Part shown: piece after piece, positions 1 through 5,028 of the stretch | Layout of the letters: each line of letters opens with the position of its first letter | Position numbering within the stretch: position 1 is the first letter of the stretch | From: Immundisolibacteraceae bacterium | GTDB lineage: Bacteria > Pseudomonadota > Gammaproteobacteria > Immundisolibacterales > Immundisolibacteraceae | Direction of reading: 5' to 3' | DNA: 5,028 nt | Assembly: GCA_019090185.1 (NCBI GenBank) | Contig: JAHRWJ010000034.1 | Coordinates: 1 to 5,028, forward strand | Translations under genes and position numbers: made by a program | Notes under the pieces: model-generated | What the model was told of the DNA's origin: nothing | What the model saw: the letters and a program-made list of their open reading frames with translations, nothing else | The model's database searches: none

Positions 1-1691
1 CTTGGGTTGTAACCCTCGTTGTAGGAATATCCGCCATAGGGCCCATAGGCGACAGAACGTGCGCCGTAGCGGCCGGTTGTTGGGTTATACCAGCTACCGT
101 GACCGTAGGAGGCATAGTAGGGGTAGTAGGCATATCCATAGATATACGGTGGGTAATACCAGCCGGTGCTGTAGACGGTGACGCCGCCGGATACATAGAC
201 GCTGGAGTAATAGCCCGGCGTGTAGATGTAGGTCACCGCCGCTGGCCGACTCTCGTACACCCTGACATGGGTGAGATGGTAGGCGGGCGAGCTCGGCGGA
301 ATCTCATAGATTGCCGCAGGAACCTCCGCAGTCAATTCCCAGGGTCCGACCGGTGAAGGTGCCCGGTACCAAACCCCTGAATAGCAGAGGTAATAACGAC
401 CTTCGAATTCCAAAATGTCATAACGGGTGTTTACTGCCCGTGCCACTGTTGTGTCGGATATCGGTATAAATTTTGGTTCGCCGTCATAGGAAACTTGCGG
501 CGCCTGGGTGTCTATAGAGATCTCTTGTTTTACCGGCAGCAGCGCTTCTAGCGCGGCAAGGTTGGCTTCACTGGTGCCTGGCACCGAGGCTCGAATAGCA
601 CTGGCTGGGTGGTCCGGGGGGATTTTCTTAAAGCCGGGCGGTAGCTGCTCAACGTAGACCCACTCGCCAGTAACAAGGTCTGTGGTGGAGAACCAACGCC
701 CCGCTGCGAGAAAATACCAGGTGCCATCATCCACAAACAACGGACTCTGTGTATTGGTGACATAGGCCAGCTCGTCGGCACCATCGATTTGCGCCAATTC
801 CGGCTCGCCATCGGCCAGAATAAGCTCGGTCGGTTGATCGACAAAAATCACCGCAGGCGCGGGTTCGGTTGGCACAACCAGTGGAATGGCAGCGCTGATA
901 TCTGCGCTTAGTCCAGCTTCGGCAAGTTTTAACAGGGCTGGCGGCAGCGCCGTGGCGATTTCCCAGGGGCCATCGAGTTCTGCTGCGGTCAGCCAGGCCT
1001 TGCCGTTTAGTAAATAAAGGGCCTTGTCACTGGTGTCGCGAAAAATCGGCCAATTGGCGTTAGCAATGACCGCCAGCCCCGGGCTGCCGACAGGCGAGAA
1101 CAGAGTTGGTCCGTTGATAAAAAGCAGTACGGTGGGGGTCGAAGCAAAATGAATCAGCGGTGGCTGTTTACTAAATCCCTGGGCCGTCGCCCGCTCAACT
1201 AAATCAGCAGAAAGAGAACCAAGAAATAGATCAAGCGGTGCCTCTAGCTGTTCACGGGTGACGATGTTCATGATCGCCTTGTAGTAGCGCTCGGGCACCT
1301 GCTCGGAGAACTGAACCTGGTTAACTTCGATCGAATCGAGAGAGACGATTCGCCGCTCTAGGTTGATCTTGGTAGTGCTACTGAAAGAGACGGTGCCAAA
1401 CTTTGGAAGTGGATCACCCGCTGGGTAATATTCAATCGCTGCCTGTATTGACACCGTTGCAAAGTCCGGCCACTGGCGCACTTGGGGTGCGTGAATCACC
1501 AGTTCGCCACCGTCGACAACCCGGCGCTGAGGAAACACCCACTTTGGCGGCTCGCTGATATCAACCAATGGCGCGGCGGCGCGATCTGCTGGAGTAACTG
1601 CAATATCTGGGTTGGCGGCGGTATCTGCACTCGGACCGCAACCAGTTAAAAACAGGCAAGCGCCCAGCAACTGCCATCGAAAATTAATCAC
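1..1691 (-). CDS. Large modular Tyr-rich lipoprotein (3' end beyond window)
   Basis: An open frame of 563 codons without a stop runs off the left edge, so the C-terminus is missing. The GTG at 1691 is chosen because a GGGAG ribosome site lies 8 nt upstream; a TTG at 1694 is the only close alternative. The N-terminus is a lipoprotein signal peptide with lipobox LTGC (Cys18). Gly follows the Cys, with no Asp at +2, which suggests sorting to the outer membrane. Residues about 45-180 form a region with no recognised motif. Three divergent copies of a Trp-rich module follow (about 185-253, 279-353 and 398-461), sharing a G-x-W, then (G)-x-W, then LPP/VP pattern. From about 472 the chain is extremely Tyr-rich (about 25 Tyr in the last 93 residues) and holds a YNPTTGRY motif. 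From memory it resembles proteins loosely annotated 'carbohydrate-binding family V/XII', but I see no proof of sugar binding. It lies downstream of yiaV on the same strand. Function unknown. Confidence 0.85.
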   Translation of the reverse strand, partial: MINFRWQLLGACLFLTGCGPSADTAANPDIAVTPADRAAAPLVDISEPPKWVFPQRRVVDGGELVIHAPQVRQWPDFATVSIQAAIEYYPAGDPLPKFGTVSFSSTTKINLERRIVSLDSIEVNQVQFSEQVPERYYKAIMNIVTREQLEAPLDLFLGSLSADLVERATAQGFSKQPPLIHFASTPTVLLFINGPTLFSPVGSPGLAVIANANWPIFRDTSDKALYLLNGKAWLTAAELDGPWEIATALPPALLKLAEAGLSADISAAIPLVVPTEPAPAVIFVDQPTELILADGEPELAQIDGADELAYVTNTQSPLFVDDGTWYFLAAGRWFSTTDLVTGEWVYVEQLPPGFKKIPPDHPASAIRASVPGTSEANLAALEALLPVKQEISIDTQAPQVSYDGEPKFIPISDTTVARAVNTRYDILEFEGRYYLCYSGVWYRAPSPVGPWELTAEVPAAIYEIPPSSPAYHLTHVRVYESRPAAVTYIYTPGYYSSVYVSGGVTVYSTGWYYPPYIYGYAYYPYYASYGHGSWYNPTTGRYGARSVAYGPYGGYSYNEGYNP

Positions 1692-1698
1692 CAAAAAA

Positions 1699-1704
1699 TC
1701 TCCC
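1699..1704 (-). promoter_or_regulatory. Ribosome binding site deciding the lipoprotein start
   Basis: GGGAGA on the minus strand lies 7-8 nt before the GTG at 1691 and 4-5 nt before a TTG at 1694. The spacing favours GTG. Starting there gives a compact signal peptide with a basic Arg5, a hydrophobic stretch and the lipobox Cys at position 18. Confidence 0.6.
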
Positions 1705-1749
1705 GCAAATCGAAGGCCGCTGTTTTTATCGGTCACAACAGAATGGCTG

Positions 1750-1775
1750 GGCGGGCAGACTTTCGCCTGCCCACC
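1750..1775 (-). promoter_or_regulatory. Intercistronic hairpin with GAAA tetraloop
   Basis: In minus-strand RNA, 1775-1765 pairs with 1760-1750 as an 11-bp stem closed by C-G over a GAAA loop (1764-1761). Nine pairs are Watson-Crick and two are G-U wobbles. In plus-strand RNA the two wobbles become A-C mismatches, so the fold favours the strand that reads yiaV into the lipoprotein gene. No U-run follows on the minus strand, so it does not look like an intrinsic terminator. An mRNA-stability, processing or attenuation element between yiaV and the lipoprotein gene is more likely. That role is inferred. Confidence 0.5.
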
Positions 1776-1850
1776 TTTTGATCGCTCAGCGGCGGCTGCT
1801 AGCCCCAGCCAGGTGCTATGTGCCGCTATGATCGTTGAGCGCGATAGCCG

Positions 1851-2975
1851 CTATTTGATTGGGTAAACGTAGTTCAGCCATCCCATCATGCGCAGTAGTA
1901 CCCGGCGAATAATGGATACGTGAGTGAACTGCTCTGAATAGACCACCATGTGACCTTGCACACCCAGAGGCAGGTTGTAATCATCCAGGTTTTCCTCCAG
2001 AGAGACCGAGGCTATTGCCCGGCCTTTCTTGGCGATCATCGCGGCGGAGGCCAGTTGGCCACGACCCTGAATTTCGCCCTCGGACATGGCCGGCAGCAGT
2101 TGTACTACCTCGCCTTTAAATACATGGCCCGGCACTGCGTCGAGAATTACTTCAACTTCTAGACCCGGTTTGATCAATTTCATCGAGTTCTGCCAGAAAC
2201 TGCCGACGAGCAAGCGCTCCTTCTCGGGGATAAATACCATCACCGGTGCCAGTGGCAGCGGCACCGCCATCATGCCCTCGCGAATGGCGAGCTGGGTAAC
2301 CATGCCGTTGGACGGGGCACGGACGATGGTTTTATCCAGGTCGTATTGCGCTAATCTCAGTTGTGCGCGGACTTCGGCAACTCGTGGATCTTCTCCGCCA
2401 TAGGAGGCATCCACTTCCAGCCGTAGCTCACGCTCGCGTGCTTGTGCGGCTTCAACATCAGCCTCAGCGCCCACAAACAGTTGTTTCCTGTTGTCGATAT
2501 CCTGTTGACTATAGGCACCTTCAGCATCGGCATAACGTTGGTAGGTCTGTTTAGCTCGATCACGGCTAGCCACTGCGCTGCTGACTTTAGCGCGCGCTGA
2601 CTTCCAGGCCTCTTCCTCGGCTAACGCCGATTTAGAAAGGTCGGCAAGTTGGGCGCGCTTGCGCACCACCGCCAATTCATAAGGCACCGGATCGATGCGA
2701 AACAGTACATCTCCCTGTTGTACTCGCTGGTTAGCCTTAACCTCTACCGCCACCACTCGCCCTTTGACCTGTGGCACGACGGGAACGCTGGCAAAAAACT
2801 CCTTGGCGTATTTGGCATATGGGTGGTTGTAATTCATCAGCATTAACAGGGTGCCGATTAGAAATACGCCACCCAGGAAAGCGGTCGGTAAGGTCCACTT
2901 GTTCAGTGGAATACGAAAAACCTTAAAAAGGATGGTGCAGAGGCCAACATAAGTAACGATCAGTAGAAGATCCAT
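1851..2975 (-). CDS. yiaV: HlyD-family membrane adaptor protein YiaV
   Basis: This 374-residue periplasmic adaptor of the HlyD/EmrA type is close to the length of E. coli YiaV (about 378). Two N-terminal membrane helices (about 4-20 and 30-48) are followed by a conserved NYNHPY. The first half of the lipoyl-like (barrel-sandwich) domain is at about 65-98, with VKGRVVAVEV and GDVLFRIDP. A long Ala/Glu/Arg-rich helical hairpin, likely coiled coil, spans about 99-212. The second lipoyl half follows at 213-245, containing IVRAPSNGMVTQL. A beta-barrel region ends in the family-typical QFTHVSIIRRVLLRM near the C-terminus. Adaptors of this family normally bridge an inner-membrane pump to an outer-membrane channel, but neither is encoded here. 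It starts 2 nt after the yiaW stop, with AGGAAGG (2982-2988) as ribosome site, so the two are surely co-transcribed and probably translationally coupled. Its substrate is unknown. Confidence 0.92.
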   Translation of the reverse strand: MDLLLIVTYVGLCTILFKVFRIPLNKWTLPTAFLGGVFLIGTLLMLMNYNHPYAKYAKEFFASVPVVPQVKGRVVAVEVKANQRVQQGDVLFRIDPVPYELAVVRKRAQLADLSKSALAEEEAWKSARAKVSSAVASRDRAKQTYQRYADAEGAYSQQDIDNRKQLFVGAEADVEAAQARERELRLEVDASYGGEDPRVAEVRAQLRLAQYDLDKTIVRAPSNGMVTQLAIREGMMAVPLPLAPVMVFIPEKERLLVGSFWQNSMKLIKPGLEVEVILDAVPGHVFKGEVVQLLPAMSEGEIQGRGQLASAAMIAKKGRAIASVSLEENLDDYNLPLGVQGHMVVYSEQFTHVSIIRRVLLRMMGWLNYVYPIK

Positions 2976-2977
2976 GG

Positions 2978-3337
2978 TTAACCTTCCTCTGCTGAAGATT
3001 GCGTCGCGGCGAGCCGAATTCTCAACTCTTCAACCTGCTGTTTTAGTAATTCGAATTCACTGACTGATATGCTCGTAGACGATTCAGATGAGGTCTCTGA
3101 TGGGGCTGCAAACCCCCAACCACGATCTTCGCGATACAAAGTCGCCCATATCCACAAAAATGGCCAGAGTACGTGCAGCGTGAACAGACTGACCCAACCG
3201 GCAACGTGGAGCGCATCTTGATGCGGGTGATTCCGATGCTTGGCAATTTCGTAGGGGATATCGTGAATGACGATAATGCCGTAAAAAAGGGTGATCGCAA
3301 CAATAAAGACGAGCGCTAGTGCAAAGTAATCGAGCAT
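2978..3337 (-). CDS. yiaW: DUF3302 inner membrane protein YiaW
   Basis: This 119-residue membrane protein closely resembles E. coli YiaW (about 107 residues). Membrane helix 1 is at about 5-24. The signature FYGIIVIHDIPYEIAKHRNHPH (about 18-39) lies across its end. Helix 2 is at about 45-67, within HVAGWVSLFTLHVLWPFLWIW, followed by ATLYREDRGWGF. The tail differs from E. coli: a Ser/Thr-rich linker (about 78-92) leads into a short amphipathic helix (about 93-112) that could form a coiled coil. An AGAGGA ribosome site lies 7 nt before the ATG. The gene sits directly before yiaV, the arrangement known from E. coli. Small membrane partners of HlyD-like adaptors occur in other systems (AaeX with AaeA), so a structural partner of YiaV is a reasonable inference. 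The biochemical role is unknown. Confidence 0.93.
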   Translation of the reverse strand: MLDYFALALVFIVAITLFYGIIVIHDIPYEIAKHRNHPHQDALHVAGWVSLFTLHVLWPFLWIWATLYREDRGWGFAAPSETSSESSTSISVSEFELLKQQVEELRIRLAATQSSAEEG

Positions 3338-3344
3338 CGGTATA

Positions 3345-3350
3345 TCCTCT
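3345..3350 (-). promoter_or_regulatory. Ribosome binding site of yiaW
   Basis: AGAGGA on the minus strand, 7 nt before the yiaW ATG, is a near-ideal Shine-Dalgarno sequence and fixes the start at 3337. Confidence 0.7.
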
Positions 3351-3381
3351 TGCCTGGTTGGGCGTTTGCCTTAATAAAGTG

Positions 3382-3410
3382 ATTAAAAAGCGGCTGATCG
3401 CATCTGGCTA
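3382..3410 (-). promoter_or_regulatory. Candidate sigma70 promoter of yiaW-yiaV
   Basis: On the minus strand, TAGCCA (3410-3405, four of six bases of TTGACA) is followed by a 17-nt spacer and TTTAAT (3387-3382, five of six bases of TATAAT). Transcription would start near 3375, giving an untranslated leader of about 38 nt. The poor -35 lies inside a 7-bp direct repeat, which suggests help from an activator. Found by eye only. Confidence 0.35.
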
Positions 3411-3421
3411 GACCCTGGCTA
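3404..3421 (-). repeat. Phased direct repeat TAGCCAG, possible operator
   Basis: TAGCCAG occurs twice on the minus strand, at 3421-3415 and 3410-3404, with starts 11 bp apart (about one helical turn) and GGTC between. The downstream copy covers the proposed -35 box of yiaWV. The layout suits a dimeric regulator, but no known binding site is recognised. Confidence 0.3.
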
Positions 3422-3444
3422 AGGTCGGGCCGAAATTAACTGAA

Positions 3445-3690
3445 TTATTTGCCCTGGCATTCCAGTTTGTAACGTTCTAAGGCGGTAAAGCGCCGCTGAG
3501 GCTTGCCTTTCAATTCGTTAATTTTTTTATTGAGTGCCTTACATTTTTCGGCATGGGTGGCCGCAGCCGTACTGTCGCTGTGTTTGATAAATTCTGGTAC
3601 TGGCTCATCAAACATAATCGATTGATTGTTATCAGCGTGGGCATTTAATGACCATGTAGAGACTGCCAAAACGAGTAGAAGTTTTTTCAC
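3445..3690 (-). CDS. Small secreted protein with a cysteine pair
   Basis: This 81-residue hypothetical protein starts at the GTG at 3690, because AAGGG (3697-3701) lies 6 nt upstream and the signal peptide MKKLLLVLAVSTWSLNAHA then begins at once. An in-frame ATG at 3729 would add 13 residues before the Lys pair and has no good ribosome site. Predicted cleavage is after AHA (residue 19), leaving a periplasmic chain of about 62 residues. The mature part has an acidic start, then a basic helical stretch between Cys50 and Cys78 with motif KINELKGKPQRR. The two Cys could form a disulfide that staples a helical hairpin (inference). I do not recognise the family. It lies upstream of yiaWV on the same strand, 107 nt away, with no clear terminator between, so read-through is possible. 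Confidence 0.7.
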   Translation of the reverse strand: MKKLLLVLAVSTWSLNAHADNNQSIMFDEPVPEFIKHSDSTAAATHAEKCKALNKKINELKGKPQRRFTALERYKLECQGK

Positions 3691-3696
3691 AAATGA

Positions 3697-3701
3697 CCCT
3701 T
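3697..3701 (-). promoter_or_regulatory. Ribosome site deciding the GTG start
   Basis: AAGGG on the minus strand stands 6 nt before the GTG at 3690. Together with the signal peptide that begins there, it decides for GTG over the upstream ATG at 3729. Confidence 0.55.
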
Positions 3702-3719
3702 GTGTGAGTAAATTGAAAG

Positions 3720-3747
3720 ATACTAACATGGCTGCTTAAAGCGACAA
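3720..3747 (-). promoter_or_regulatory. Candidate promoter of the small secreted protein
   Basis: On the minus strand, TTGTCG (3747-3742) and TAGTAT (3725-3720) are separated by 16 nt, each matching the sigma70 consensus at four of six positions. The start site would fall near 3713, about 23 nt before the GTG codon, which keeps the ribosome site in the transcript but excludes the upstream ATG. Weak, by eye. Confidence 0.3.
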
Positions 3748-3762
3748 AAAATAGGGTCTTTT

Positions 3763-3790
3763 TTGGACACTATAAACCGGGGTTTTTAAT
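3763..3790 (+). promoter_or_regulatory. Candidate promoter region of the antiporter gene
   Basis: Two overlapping options are visible. TTGGAC (3763-3768) with TTTAAT (3785-3790) at 16-nt spacing would start transcription near 3797. TATAAA (3771-3776), a good -10 without a matching -35, would start it near 3783. A small dyad, AAACC-GG-GGTTT (3774-3785), overlaps both and could be an operator. None is strong. Confidence 0.25.
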
Positions 3791-3811
3791 GCGTAACCAA
3801 TTGATTCAAAG

Positions 3812-4996
3812 ATGAATTACCAAAACCTGACTTTGCTGGCAGTCTGTGTACTGGTTTATAGCCTCACGGTGAAGCGGTTCGAGAGCCGGCTGATTAATGG
3901 CCCGCTGGCTTTCCTGCTGTTTGGGGTGATCACCGGGCCGGTTCTTGGATTGTTACACCCAAACTTTGACCGAGAATGGATTAAAGCACTCGCCGAAATA
4001 ACGCTGGCGCTGGTGTTGTTCAATGATGCTGCTCTGGCCAACACCGGGGTGCTGAGTCGGTATCGGGCGATTCCTATCCGCCTGCTGGCTATCAGTTTGC
4101 CGCTATGTATTTTGTTGGGTACGGTTATCGGGGTTTGGTTACTCGATCTGCCGGTGCTGATTGCGGCACTTTTGGCGACCATGCTGGCGCCAACGGATGC
4201 CGCCCTGGGCAAAGCAGTGGTTAGTAATGTGGCGGTGCCAGAGCAGGTTCGGGAAGGTCTAAATGCTGAAAGTGGGCTTAACGATGGTATCTGTGTGCCT
4301 ATTTTGTTTTTGTTCCTGATTCTCGCAGGGGCCGAACAAGGCCATCTACCGGTTGGTGAACTGATTGTGCATTTGGTGGTGCATGAAGTGGGTATCGGGC
4401 TGGCAGTGGGCCTTATTATTCCTTATGTTGCGGTTAAGTTCATTGAACAAACCGCCGCGGCGGGGTTTCACAGCTCCACCTGGGACCGGCTTACCTTGTT
4501 GGCATTGGCCATTGTCTGTTTTGGGCTGGCGCAGGCCTTAGGGGGCAGTGGCTTTATCAGCGCTTTTATAGGTGGCATCACCTTTAGCCAGGTGTATAAA
4601 CAGGATGCCCACCAATATATTGAAAGTGCAGAAGGGTTTTCGGAACTGCTATCGGTAATCACCTGGGTAACCTTCGGCGCAGTGGTTTTACCAATGACTC
4701 TTGAAGGAATTTCACCGCTAATTGTTATCTATGCGGTATTGAGTCTGACGGTGATACGTATGGTGCCCGTGGCGCTTGCCTTCATTGGCTCTGGGGTGTC
4801 TGCCCGGTTGGTACTGTTTATTGCCTGGTTTGGCCCCCGGGGTCTGGCTTCTATTGTGTTTGCGGTGATTGTCGGCGCTGATGATCTGCCCCATATCGAA
4901 CTACTGACCACTACGGTCGCCTGTACCGTGTTGTTAAGCGTGGTTTTTCATGGGTTGTCAGCTAATCCACTGGTCAAGCGGATCTCCAGACAGTAG
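3812..4996 (+). CDS. CPA1-type cation/proton antiporter (NhaP-like)
   Basis: This 394-residue integral inner-membrane protein has about 12-13 hydrophobic helices and belongs to the monovalent cation:proton antiporter family CPA1. It would exchange Na+ (or K+) for H+ and serve pH and salt homeostasis. Key positions fit the family: MLAPTDAALG (Thr128, Asp129) for the unwound helix, and NAESGLNDG with Glu153, Asn157 and Asp158, the same spacing as Glu156/Asn160/Asp161 in archaeal NhaP1. Arg316 in VIRMVP is the likely ion-pair partner of Glu153, and WFGPRGLASIVF (339-350) is a typical late-helix motif. The Asn-Asp pair suggests electroneutral 1:1 exchange, as known for NhaP. There is no C-terminal regulatory domain; the chain ends soon after the last helix. 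The ATG at 3812 has only a weak ribosome site, but an upstream in-frame TAA at 3794 and a membrane helix from residue 5 support it. Ion specificity cannot be read from sequence. Confidence 0.93.
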   Translation: MNYQNLTLLAVCVLVYSLTVKRFESRLINGPLAFLLFGVITGPVLGLLHPNFDREWIKALAEITLALVLFNDAALANTGVLSRYRAIPIRLLAISLPLCILLGTVIGVWLLDLPVLIAALLATMLAPTDAALGKAVVSNVAVPEQVREGLNAESGLNDGICVPILFLFLILAGAEQGHLPVGELIVHLVVHEVGIGLAVGLIIPYVAVKFIEQTAAAGFHSSTWDRLTLLALAIVCFGLAQALGGSGFISAFIGGITFSQVYKQDAHQYIESAEGFSELLSVITWVTFGAVVLPMTLEGISPLIVIYAVLSLTVIRMVPVALAFIGSGVSARLVLFIAWFGPRGLASIVFAVIVGADDLPHIELLTTTVACTVLLSVVFHGLSANPLVKRISRQ

Positions 4997-5007
4997 GGCT
5001 AAATTGA

Positions 5008-5028
5008 ATGGACCTGGGTGTCGCTAAA
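5008..5028 (+). CDS. Possible start of a downstream gene (fragment)
   Basis: An ATG 11 nt after the antiporter stop opens a frame (MDLGVAK) that is still open at the window edge. AGGG at 4995-4998 lies 9 nt upstream. Seven codons are too few to call a gene; it is listed because the spacing would suit an operon with the antiporter. Confidence 0.15.

Noticed and set aside
99..356. An open frame on the plus strand encoding about 85 residues
   Set aside because: It lies opposite the Tyr-rich coding region of the lipoprotein, has no ribosome site or recognisable protein character, and follows from the biased codons on the other strand.
548..844. A minus-strand open frame of about 98 residues
   Set aside because: It is in another frame inside the lipoprotein gene, whose own frame is continuous from 1691 to the window edge.
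190..1140. Assigning chitin or carbohydrate binding to the Trp-rich modules
   Set aside because: Aromatic residues alone do not show sugar binding. The link rests on a remembered database label and not on a motif I can verify.
1750..1779. Intrinsic terminator reading on the plus strand (stem followed by TTTT)
   Set aside because: No gene on the plus strand leads into it, the T-run is only four bases and offset by two, and the stem has two A-C mismatches in that orientation.
1612..1866. A plus-strand open frame across the lipoprotein/yiaV gap
   Set aside because: It overlaps the signal peptide of the lipoprotein on the other strand, the hairpin and the end of yiaV, and shows no domain or ribosome site.
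3391..3440. Intrinsic terminator between the small secreted gene and yiaW
   Set aside because: Only short imperfect stems are present (3-4 bp, with an internal loop), and the nearest T-run is about 17 nt away, so I could not support a terminator.
3691..3729. ATG at 3729 as start of the small secreted protein
   Set aside because: It would put 13 extra residues before the basic start of the signal peptide and has a poor ribosome site. The GTG at 3690 has AAGGG at 6 nt.
3856..4212. Minus-strand open frame of about 118 residues
   Set aside because: It is antisense to the conserved membrane segments of the antiporter and has no features of its own.

Overview
The window suggests a gammaproteobacterium, probably free-living and aquatic. 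The protein pair encoded at 1851-3337 matches Escherichia coli YiaW and YiaV in order and overall layout, base composition looks balanced (about half G+C by eye), and there is a CPA1-type cation/proton antiporter. No RNA gene, mobile element, CRISPR array or origin is visible, so species-level placement is not possible.

Layout: four transcription units or partial units lie around one divergent promoter region. On the minus strand, right to left, are a small secreted protein (3445-3690), then yiaW (2978-3337) and yiaV (1851-2975), which are almost contiguous (2 nt apart). After a 159-nt gap holding a strong hairpin comes a large outer-membrane-type lipoprotein gene (1-1691). This gene runs off the left edge, so its C-terminus is not seen. 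On the plus strand, 3812-4996 encodes the antiporter, divergent from the small secreted protein gene. After the antiporter stop only 32 bases remain. They include an ATG that may begin another gene.

How the genes may work together: YiaW is a DUF3302 two-helix membrane protein. YiaV is a HlyD-family periplasmic adaptor anchored by two N-terminal helices. They are a known pair of unknown function, and no transporter or outer-membrane channel is encoded next to them here. The lipoprotein downstream on the same strand has three divergent copies of a Trp/Gly-Pro-Trp module followed by an extremely tyrosine-rich tail. I infer that the three genes could form one cell-envelope system, with YiaV/YiaW in the inner membrane and periplasm and the lipoprotein in the outer membrane. 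The antiporter and the small secreted protein look functionally separate.

The most unusual items are the modular Tyr-rich lipoprotein and its link to yiaWV, the strand-asymmetric GAAA-tetraloop hairpin between yiaV and the lipoprotein gene, and a helically phased 7-bp direct repeat at the proposed yiaWV promoter. No stretch longer than 300 bases lacks a gene.
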